This document shows, piece by piece, positions 10,901 to 22,900 of a stretch of DNA of 64,000 bases. The notes under the pieces were generated by a model. It did no database searches. It had not been told where the DNA came from and saw only the letters and a program-made list of their open reading frames with translations. The stretch comes from Caprimulgus europaeus (taxonomy: Eukaryota; Chordata; Aves; Caprimulgiformes; Caprimulgidae): the NCBI GenBank assembly GCA_907165065.1, contig OU015528.1, positions 43,639,515-43,703,514 of the forward strand, read 5' to 3'. The position numbers and the translations under genes were made by a program. How positions within the stretch are numbered: the first letter of the stretch is position 1; the number at the start of each line of letters is the position of its first letter.

Positions 10901-13900
10901 AAAATTGTTTTTCAGGAGTAAGTTGTTTTGATTCTGCTACAGCACAAAATACCAATATTACTAAAAGTACTGATTTTCATTAAGGTATGCAAAGTGTCTG
11001 GGCTGCTTCTTCACCTGCTCTTTGATGTAGCCTTTTGGACTTCAGCTTGGAGGTGACTGCAAAGCAGCTTGCATGACACTGCTTGTCACATGGGAGACTC
11101 CCCAGAACCTGCAGCTGCTCAGGAACACACAGCACTCTCCCCCAGTTCACTACCAGAGCTTGACAGGAGGCACCTGTCGAGCACTGGTAGTGCTAATACT
11201 TCTGAACTTTTAATACTCCTGAACCCTGGGCCAGGACAGGAGGAATAGCTCCTGGGATCTCCAGCCCTCCACCAGGGAGCCACAAGAGTCTTGCCAGCTG
11301 GAACAGAAGAACCTGATCTTTTGCAGAAATTTCCTTTGAGATGGGTGAAATTTGACATGTATCTAGAGCCCTAGGAAATATAATTTTTTATGCTAAACTT
11401 TGCTGCAGTAGAAAATTTTTAATTGGTTTTATTTCCTAGGCAGTTTGCTCTATATCCTACTACTTCTCATGGTGATATCCTAAGATTAACTACTTCTTCC
11501 CCTTGGCCCCTCATTTTTGCACACTTCATTTCTATTGCATCCCAAAAGGAGCATTTAACTGCAGCTGTCATATTTTCTTATTACTGGAGGTCCATCTCAC
11601 AGACTTCACTGACAAACCGTAAGAATTTTATGACTGAACAACCATTTCCCTACGTAGTCTAATTTTAGCTAAGAGCAAAGTTAAAGATCTCATCTCTCTT
11701 ACATCCCATTATACTCTGTAACAAAGAAAGTGCAAAGAAAAAGGAGTCTTCAGCTAAACCATGTTGAGGAACAGGCCTTATAATTTTCTCTCTCTCTCTC
11801 TAAAATAAAAAGACCAGAGAGTCTCTCAGTAATTCCACCTCTGACATATCTGGAACACCTGATGGCAGGCGCACGTGCAAAGGAAATGTGGGAGACAGTT
11901 CTCCAGCACACTGCTCCCACTATAATTCTTTCCAGTCTCCTAAGATCATTAGACAAAATTTAGTACATGAAACATTTTTCTTATCTTAGCACTCTACTCT
12001 GGTGGCAATATACGACTATAACATTCTCAGGTTCATTTTTTATTGGAATTATAATGCATTTTTAGAATTTTAATAATGGTTCTTCAAATAACTGTCCTGC
12101 ATAAATCTCATGTTAGCACTATTTTCATATAACTGCAAAGTCTTCCTTACCTACTGGTTTTATACTTAAAATAATGAATGGGTTTCTCATATATTTTAGT
12201 AGAATCTATCAATAACGAAGTTCATTGCATGACATTATTTTAAGGAAGAAAAAACTCTTAACAATGTCACTTCAGTAATCTTATCAGGCAATTTTTTTAA
12301 TAATAGAAAATAAAATGTGCCAGCCTAAGAAAAAAAGGCAAAAATTATCTGGTAGAAAACACTGAATTATTCTATTCTATTTATGATGCAAACCAACAAT
12401 AATTAAGTCCCACTCATGGATGCTAGAGTATCATTTAGTGTAATTCTCCATTGAAAGAGTAATGTAACCTTTGTGTTTGTGCATGTGTATATATATATAG
12501 ATGTATATGCATACAAGCTGTTATATAGCTTCAGAAGAATTTTATACAGCTTTTATAAAATTGCAATACTTTAGGAAAAAAAAACAAAGAAAAAAAGTAA
12601 ATACCTGATGCCTTATCTCCACATACAACACACAGATCAAACACTTTATTTAAGCTCTGTTCGTTGGGAGAGTTGTCTGTTAAAATCTGGAAAAAAGTGT
12701 GAAAGAATTTCATTTTTCTTTTTCTTATCATCAAGAAAGCCTAAATAAATCTCATGCTTAGTGTTTTTCCTCTAAGATAGGGGACCAAATCTAAAAAGTA
12801 TGAAGTTTTCTTGACTACATTTTACAGTCTTCATAGACACAAAGGAGCTACCTGCCATGCCACTGTGCTCCTCTTCAGGATGGAACTAAAGTTTTACTTT
12901 TAATACTTCTGAAAAGATTTCAAGATTTCATTTATTTAAATACTACCTCTGCAGAATGGACTGACATTTCGAAAAACATTTAGCATCTGCATACACTTAT
13001 CTTACCTTTTGTTCAATTTCATACTTGTATCCTAATGACTTGCCCATAATACAAAAGCAACAAGCATTAAACAGATGGAACAAAAAAATCCCTTGTAAAG
13101 GCTACTATAGCTACAGTCAGATTTGTTAACTCCTTTTTTATAACACACACAAATGGTGGACCAATGGTATATGTACTCTGGAATTTACCATTAAGTCTCA
13201 AATGGTATACAGTTTGGCTTTCAGCAATAGTTTGACATCATTACAGTATTCTTGTTACAGATTCATCTACCTGTGGTACCTGTAAAGCTGCATTAATAGA
13301 ATTAGAACCCCACACATATGATTAGAACCCCAGCACTACAGGGTAGGTGCTGCAGCCCTCCACTCGATCTTTAAAAATTCCATCCCACTGCGACATAAAT
13401 AAAGCACAGCAAAAATTAAATTGAAAAAAGGAACACACGGGGTAACAACCAAACATGGTTTTGACAATTATGTAAAGCAGAAAAGAAAAAAATATTCTTG
13501 CCATTAAAAAGAGATTATAGTTTAGAATCTTTAAGAATTTCTAACTTCTATAGTGTTTTACTGGGAAGTCAGATTCTCTCATTCTTGCTTTGCATATTCA
13601 AAACAGGACATCTGATAAGAGAAAGATAACTTACTGGAAGTACCCTACCTTCTACAGAGAAAATTACAAAATCACTTTTTTTTAAAAGTTGGAAGATAGT
13701 ATAGACAATCTGTACAGGAATGTTTAACAAGCATACTTCTTTCTAGTTAGTCTTTGTTAACAGTACTGTCTCTCTCAGAGATTCACCTATTAAGTTTTCT
13801 TTTAATATAGTATCTTTTTAAGAAAAATAATATCGAGCAGTTAAAAGAATATTAACCTTTCATTCCTTCCTAGTTTATTAACATCAAGCATTTTCATGAT

Positions 13901-16900
13901 ATTATATAAACTATGTATAAACAAATTCTAAGTCCTTCCATAAATGAAACCCACACTGAAATAGGAAGTTCCACATAAGGAAGGACTACAGAATTTGCCC
14001 CATGAGGAGATAAAAATCCCAGACTCAGAGAACTCAACTGACCTTGAACATGAAGAATACAAATTGATTATTAAGATGAAGATGAATCACTGAAGGTGAA
14101 ACAGATGATGGGAAAAGGGCCCTGCCAAATGAGTCAATGTAAAGATTAGATACAATAAAGGAGATTTTTTTTGCAGAGCAAATGAATGGGCATTTCAAGT
14201 GAAGGCTACAGAAGAACAACAAAAAAGGCAAAATTGCAGATGAAAAGATCATTCAGGGGAGAAAATATGAAAGATCCCAAAGAGGACGCAGCTGAACAAC
14301 AAACAAACAGTGCTCTGTATTTCACCAATTTTAAGTGGGGGGAAAAAAATCTCTACCCGTTCATATTAACTGACAACAGAAAAATCTAAACAGTGACACA
14401 ATACACTGCTGTCTCTCAAACTAATTTATTTTGCCCAAACTGCAAAACCAAAACTGGAGCTTTTAATTTTTTGTTCAGACTTTCCCTACACCTGAATTTT
14501 TTTGGCTCTTTAAGACAGTGTTGCACATTTCTCATCTGGTTCATACTTATGTTGAGGTTTACTTAAAATACAAAATGTATAATACCACTAAACATGCTTA
14601 AATGCCTCTCAATAGGATTGACTTTTGTTACTGCTCCCCTGTTCACAGAAATCAAATTCTCTGGAACAAGGACCTTGGTTGTTCATCTGTAAAGATTTGT
14701 GAATTTTAAAAAAATATGTGATATATAATACAGAGATGTTTCAAGCTTGCAAAACATGTGGGTAGTGGACTGGCTCCCAGAGGAGCATGAACTAAAAAGA
14801 TCAGGGGTCTTCAGCTCAAAAGAGATTACTTGAAAGAGGATATAACAGTGATTTATAAAAACACTAGAATCCCTCATAGCTGTTTCTTTCTCTTGTGCAA
14901 GAGACATCTAATTAAATAGTTCTCTCAGAAGATCAAATCAACTAAAGTATTCTTTGCACAACATGCAATTATACTATAGGATCGTACACAGACTAAAGCA
15001 TATATAGTCTGTATAAATAACAGAAAAGGTTGTTAAACTTTAGTGGCAGCTATCAAATATGATGGTCTCATTGCAATCTCCAAATCATGAGGCTGCTCTA
15101 CATCATCAACTAATGAAAGTGAAAGGATATGCTCAGAAGGATCATTATTTACTTGTCCAGTTTTAAGTATTTTTCCTTAAGCAACTGTTTCTGGCCATTG
15201 TTTAAGTGTAAGATACTGGACTAAATGGACTATAGCCATCCTACTGTTGCCTGGCCTATTACACTGATGTATTTTAACAGCAGCATAAATGTACAAGGGT
15301 AAACAATATGCAGTAACTATGCTTTAGCTGGAGTGCAGCAATCTACTTCATGCTGAAGGAGCTCACATCTCCCAGGTCTTCTGTACATGTTCTTCATGCT
15401 ATTCACATCAGTACCATCCCATCCTCACCACGTGAGGATATGGGGCAGAAAGCTTGGAAGTTGGAGGGTGAGAACCAAGGAAGGAGCACATTCAGTGTGC
15501 ATGGGAGTAAGGTGCACTGGGGACCAGTTCAGGGAGTTACAACTCCAACTAGTTATAATCTCACATTAGTAAACCCAAAACCTCTAGTATTATTTCCCTG
15601 CCCTCACTGAGTAATTTAATTCCCTACTAAATAGTCTCTTGGAGAAACTACCTTGGAGAACAATTCACACAGCAGTAGTTACAACAGCATACAACACTGA
15701 AAACAAGCAGAAGGAAACATTAAGTAATAAAGACAAGGGAGAAAAGAGAATGTTTTCAACAATATATGAAAACAGATGGAGAAACAATGAAGCAGAAACA
15801 AAGAAGGACTTTTGGTACGGCAGGAGCTGTAAATGACAAAAAAAACAGTATTATTTCTAATCTCATGAGCCAGGGTATAAATTTTAAAAGCAACAAATTT
15901 ACAAAAAAAATTTTTTTTTTCATAATTTGTAAGTATCCATATTGAGTCCTAATGCAAGGAAAAGTATACCATTAAAAAAACCCCTCAAAAAAGGAGAACC
16001 CAGACAGACATATTTGGAAATAAAACATCTCTTCTTATCCCATTTGAACGAAAATTATTAAATAAAGTGGATTATCTACCTGGATGTGTTGTGCAGATAT
16101 ATCAGGGGATGCAAAAAACAGTTGGTTGACACCTGCAGCATCTGGAGTTGCTAGGATAACTTTTCCTGGAGTGGAATCTTGTCTGGCAAGGATCACCTTG
16201 CTTGGGGTAGAGCCATCGTGATTTGTTAAGATGAACTGCTTGCCTGCTGAGCTCTGATCAAGTGCTGTAACAATCTGAATCTTCTGGCCCGTCTGCTGAT
16301 CTGTGACAATCTAATAATACATTTATCTCAAATTGTTATGGTAATTTTAGTTCACCTTTGGAGCCCAATCTGGGCACTTGAAGAAAACGGGAATTTTGCT
16401 TTTAACATTTGTGAAGCAGGATCGTCTTCCCCTCTGTCACACAAGAGTGAAGGAAACTCAGGCAAAACCTTGGATGTTCACTGTATTTGAAACACACTTC
16501 AATCAAGGGTGTTCAAAGTCAAAACCTGAATTCATACTCAAGTTTTACAACTAGCCCCTGCTTTTACAACTCTACTGAAACCCCTGACCATTTCTGCACC
16601 TAGAATTCAAGGTATGTCTATAGCTCAGCCCTGGGACCTGTCAGGTTAAGTAAACGTCACACAGCAAGAAAAGCAATAATCCTGTTGCACCTATGTAAAC
16701 ATTTTAGGCTTCATTTTTGGGGGGGACTTTTTTTACATACATATTTCTAAACAAAGATTGTTTCCTGCAAACTATTTTTTAAATTACAGATCAATAAAAT
16801 AGCTCCAATTTTTTTTTTTTTTACCTACAACCAAAATTTTATGTCCATCTATCCATCCCTAGCACTTACATGGTCTGTATAACTGATGAAATTATTTATT

Positions 16901-19900
16901 TAATGATCTAATAGTTATCATAATTAGTTACACGTAATTAGAGAAGTAATATTAATTATATTTTCTAGGTAGAAAATGGACACAAAGAACCTGAATGAGG
17001 CCTAATTTCACACAAGTCTTTACCAACTTTACTATTGCACCTTCACAACTAGCTTACCACTTTCTCTAGATGTTCAATATATTTAAGTTAGTTTCAAAAA
17101 CCTGTGTATAGCTTATGATTTCAAAAGATAACTAGTGAGAGATATAAATTATTGAGTACCTAATTTCAGCAGATATAAATCAGTATTGCTACTTTAAAAT
17201 ATTCAGGAATTATGCATTTCAAAATATACAAAAGGAATGTGTTTCCTTCGGGTGGCCTTTTGTTATTAACATTTTATGCATTAAATTTCTTTTTTTTTCC
17301 TCTGCAAAACACAATTAAAAGCTTATTTAAGAGAGAAGTCCAGGTAAGATGATAAAATTCCAGACACTAAAGTTATAAGAAAAGAACATAAATTATGATG
17401 AGATTTGGGGTGTAAGGTGGGATGACAATGCAAAAACCCCACAATAGTTATCAACGTGTTAATATTGGGTTTTCCATTCATTTTTTTTCAGATTTCCACA
17501 TGACTGGGACCACAAATGACTACTGTAGTCCCTTACTTCTCCTTTCAATAACTTCGTTATGTATGGCTATTTTTCAAAGTAGCTGATATTCTGTTTTCCT
17601 TCTTTCCAAATTCATCTACTTTACTGGGATTACAAGAAATCCAGTGCATGTTATCCACAGCATGGTGCATAATGTACAAAAGCCAAACAGAGTATTGTGC
17701 TCTTTCTTAAAGTTCCAGACTTGCTCTTTAAAATATACTCTTATCTGAAATCTGTCTCAATATCAAAACTTAAAAGTGCAACTGTGTGTACATCAAAAAA
17801 GGCATATACTTTTATCTAGTTAGGTCTATACAAAGTATACTATAAAACTAACTTGAAATACAGCATGTCCCAAACAGTGAAGAAACAAATTTGAACTAAA
17901 GTTGAAATTATTTTTTATATAAATGCTAAAATATCTACTTGCATATTATAGTCCAGTTTTGCATTCTTAAAAGGTATATACTTGTAGAAAATTACCACAA
18001 GGACAGGAGGTAGAAGAACCATTGCTACTTCACACAACTCACTTCACCTCCTATTTAACAAATAGTGTCCCAATTCGTCAAGTGGCTTCTTGCAATTCTA
18101 GGGGCATGCCCGTGTAATTTTCACCGTATGATACAGTAGGTGTAGAGTTATCTTAATATCCATACAAAGCTATTCAATCTGCACAAATGGTTTCTGCAGC
18201 TGTCAAGCATTTGGTAGAGGCATGAATTTAAACAATTTAGAACAGTTTGTCTTCAGCTGACCTCTAATGGCCACAGATCTGCAAAAACTTCACCTAAATC
18301 ACAATGGGACTCAAAGTGGAGCAATCCACCAAAGTATAATAACTTGCAGTGCCTAAACGTTGAGACAAGAGTAAAAAAATAATCAGATGGAAAAGGAAAA
18401 CCACGTATCTTCTCAAAGGAACCCACCAGGACTCAGTAACAACACATTATGTTTCTTAATAATCTGGAACTCAATGTTGCTAAAGGCATCATGTTATAAA
18501 ACCAGGAATATATTAATTCAGGATTGTCTGCTTAAAAAATACATTTCCCCAATGTATTTCACTGAAGTACCCCGATGATAATGGAGGATAGTATTTTCCT
18601 TTATTGCCTGTAAGTCTTGTCCTTTTAAACATCACTTCAATAAATTAAATACTTGAGTAATTCTGTCTTCATATTTTAGAAAAAAACCCCTAGTGTCTAA
18701 ACACAGAGGATTAATCAATCTGTTTATAACTGAGCCGGTTTTGAACGGAAACATCTGTTTAACAACAAATGTGACTTTCAACTTTTTGCCTAGAGAAAGA
18801 CAATGTTAGCATTAGTCACCTAAAAAGGGTGACTAATGAACATGTTATAAAGAACAATTTACTGAGGATTTTGTATTTCAAGATTCCAGATAATTATTTA
18901 TGTGCATTTAACAATAATAAAAAAGGAAAAAATATTGATTAAAAATGTAAACTCAAAATGAATAATTTTAACATTATTTTGAACATTTCACTGAGATGCA
19001 TTTGTTCCTATAAACAATTTTGCTCTTCACATAAATTGTGCTTTGAGGAAAGTTTTCACTTCTATCTCTATCTAATTTATTATTATTTATTTTGGTGACA
19101 TGTTTGTAGATGCCTGTTGCAGGAAGGATGCCATCCAACTGAGTGTTGTTCCACACCACAACCACTGCCTCAAAGTGCTTACCATCCATTCTGAAGCAAG
19201 AATCAATGAGCACGGTGAAAAAAGACATGGGGGACAGTAGCTGGGTCACAAACAAGTGATCTTCCAACTACATGAGATGATGACATCTGTATAAAAGTTT
19301 CTGTCCCTAGAAATACAATTCTTCTATGTTCACCATATTTGCAGTAGTTACAATGCCCAAACAACAGTAGCTCTCCCCCCAGAAAACAGGTGACACACAT
19401 GGGTTACAAGTCTGCCACTGGCTTTGAACCAACAGAACTGTCCTGCTGTTCAACAACAAAGGCTCATGGCTTTACATGTCATCATTCCACATTCAGACCC
19501 CGATGCTGAAATCACAATAAATGGCTTCACAGGACAGGGACATTATAGCATACAAGTATTGACAATGAAAAAAGAGGATAAAGAGATGATGGTTAATTGT
19601 TTAACATAAAACAGTTAATAAAAGGTGCAGCTGTACAGAAAGCATAGAAAATGAGTGGAGGAAGATGAAAGAAGACAGGTCTGTCTACTGGATAGATAAG
19701 ACTGGTACCATGTGTGGTAGGGGGTGACAGAACAGAACAAAAGAACACATATGGGGGGATGGGGTGGGTGGTTGTGAAGAGTCTTGGAAGGTTGAAAGCT
19801 TGAATGCAACATACCGAAACAGGAAAAAAACAGTGGAAAATACTGAAGAGTGAAGCCCGCAAAAGAAAAAGCAGCCAAAAGTATACTAGCAGCTGGCTCA

Positions 19901-22900
19901 CTTTAAATTTAAAAGTGAAACTTTTGCAAGGAGTTGAATCAACTTTTAAGGGACAAAATATAAAATTCCACTCCCCAAATCCTCCTAATCTCCATATACA
20001 CATTATCTATATTGATTTAACTACCCACACTGCCAAAAACTTCCTACCTCTCTTGAACTGGAGATTATTACCCGCCAGGCTATCAATTAGCATATCAGGA
20101 CATAAAACATTGATTGAGACAACCAAAAGCCAGTATCCACCTCAGACATTAGGCTGCCTTGCACTTTTTCACAACTTGTATCAATGATACAATGCAGTAT
20201 TTCCCTTCCTCCCTCCTCCAAAATGCAGAAAAGTTCCAACAACTCAGTTGAATTCCCAAATCTAAAAATTATTCAGCTTTTAAAGAGCAATATCACTACA
20301 GTATTGGGAAAAGTATTTTTCTGTTCAGTAATTTTTTTGTAAATCTTAAAATTCTTAGGAGGAAAAAAAGAAAAAAAAAAAAGAAGGAGGGGAAGCATTG
20401 CAATGTTTTATTCCTGTTTATATAGAAATGCTCTCTGTCAACCAGGGCTGAATATTTACATTCAAGCAAATAATCCGACACAAATAAAGAACAACCATAT
20501 GTGAAAACTGGCAGAAATAATAGTTCATCACTGCTTTTAAAACATATAAGATGAAGCATACCTGTATACGTTGTGGCAAAGAGAGGCCTGAATCTGCAGG
20601 GACGATCTGTATTCGTTGTGGTGTCCCATCCATTAGTGTCTGTGTAACAGCTCCCTGGGAATGGGTAATCTAGAAAAAAAGAAACAAACGTAATGGATTA
20701 ACAATGGATACACTACCTTAAGGATGGATACACTACTTCAATGGACAAAACCTTAAGACTTCACCAACTTCTGATTTCTCTGCACAAGACAATGAAAAGA
20801 CTGACACTCTTACTGTATAAGGAATGCAAATGCTTGTAATCTAATTTAATAGTTTAATTTTGCTAGTTAGAAAAATCTGTTTGTTTCATTGTTTTAAACC
20901 CATTTTAAATACCTTCCAGTTTGAAATTTAGAAACATATCGAATAAAACAGTTCATTTTTGATAAGTCCATGTAAGTCAATCAGACTGAATATTTATTAC
21001 TGTTGATGTTTATCAGACATTAAACACAATACCACTCATCATAGCTATGCTACATTTACACTGAAATACTTTTAACTTAACGGCTTACTTAAAATGACAA
21101 AATAATTTTTAGTGTGGAAGCACAACAATTGGCCTTTTTTATCCTGTTTCTGTTCTGTTAAAGCAGCAAAACCAGAAAAACGGAGTTCTATACTGAGGAA
21201 CTATCAAGAAAGTTAAGAGAAAAATAACGAAATGCAGGAAGTGGGCAATCAGTGTATCTTAAAATAAATTTAAATCTCTCTAAGAATGTTCTCAGACACA
21301 ATTTGTGGAAGTGTCTTAACAATTATCGGTATTTTAAATGTTCTTCACATGCTACAGCCAAAGGTATACAAGAGAGAGTATTATTAAATTGTCAATAAAA
21401 ATTAAGAAGTACAGTTGCTATTTACAGAGGCTCCATCAAAAAGACTAGACTTCTTGAAGTACAAAGGATGTTTATCTTCATAGAGCTTACAGACAACTTC
21501 ACACTTCTGTCTCAAATTCCCGAGTAATGCCCCAAACCTTCTGCAGTTCAAAACCCTGGAACACCCTGCAATTCCATATCAATAATAATGATCAGTATTT
21601 AAACCATTTTGAAAATGCTCCTCTTCAACCGCCATCTCCCCACCAAGGAATTAATGTAGAGAATATATATCTATATCTGCAGTAAAGGTACTGCTGTTTC
21701 ATAACAGGTTGAGAGCTTTTTTGTTCCTCCTGGATCCGCTTCCTGATTTTGCAATCACACCAGCATGTAAATGCTAGTACCAGCAGAAGAAAGGAGACAA
21801 ACACACAGCTGGAGACAAGTATGAGAAGGGGAAGGAGCGGTGGGCATGACTGCCTCTTACAGCAGAAATACAAGCTCCCATCAGCCTAAAAGCCAATTTT
21901 GAAATTTTACCTGAAAATGCATTACTTTAGTTACCAGCCTCATCTCCTACAACCTATTTGCTCCTATCCCTTCAGCTTAGTGGGTAAAGCTGGCTGATTA
22001 GCCATTCAGTGTTCTGGAACAGGACCCTGATGCAGGTTAAAAGGGAGCCCAGCACACAGACAAACAAAGGCTATTCTTAGCACAGATCAAACCTTCAAGC
22101 CAGATCTCCACAGCAGCAGAAGCAGCCACATCAGAGCAAATGAGAGTGAGATTAAGCCGCTGGGAGGATTGCTTAAGCTGCCAGCAGCATCAAAAGAAAT
22201 GCTCGTCAAACTACTGCCCAAGCCGTCTTCAAACACGGCTTTCTAAAAATACCCGATTTTTAATGAGTATGAATGCTTTTCCATATTGAAACAATTCATC
22301 CACTTCTTTGCTTAAGTAAAGGACAAAGAAGGGTTCATTATACAGCTTCATTTTGAGTTTGAAAGCGCTAAAATTCTGCATCAGCCTTTCAAATGACATG
22401 TACACATGGTGATTTACAGGCAGAGTTTTATGTGCATTTATCTTTGTTTTAAAAAATATTTTTTAAAAGCTACATATTCCAGGACTATATTACGCTTGCT
22501 CTCTTAAAATGTCATGATCTACATGTTGTGTAAGGTAAAACTGTTCTTCAACCCCACAAAATGTCAACTTGACAGTTTTACTTCTATACAGAATATGTTT
22601 TTTTAATTGCAGTTAAAAAAAATAAGAATAACTGCAGTATTTGTGGAAAATCATATTTTGTATGTGTATAACAGACTCTGTTTCGACAAGTAAGTGGCTT
22701 TCCTCTGTTACTGTTACCTTGCAGGACTGTGAAAACAAAACACCATAATACTCAGTGTACCTAATCACAGATTAAAGAAAGATGACTGCTGGGGGCTCTT
22801 GACAGATAACATTCCTACATGAATCAAGGAATGTGATCTTGATGTAGAAATATGAATTATCTCACACTCAGCAAAAGATGATTAGCAGTTGGCAGAATTT

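Noticed and set aside
12485..12505. Short TA run as a possible promoter TATA element
   Set aside because: It is a plain dinucleotide microsatellite in an intron, with no start-site context.
19593..20003. 136-codon open frame within an NR2C1 intron
   Set aside because: The composition is Phe/Ser/Pro-rich as expected from translated T/C-rich intron DNA. It overlaps other frames, and no domain or splice context was found.
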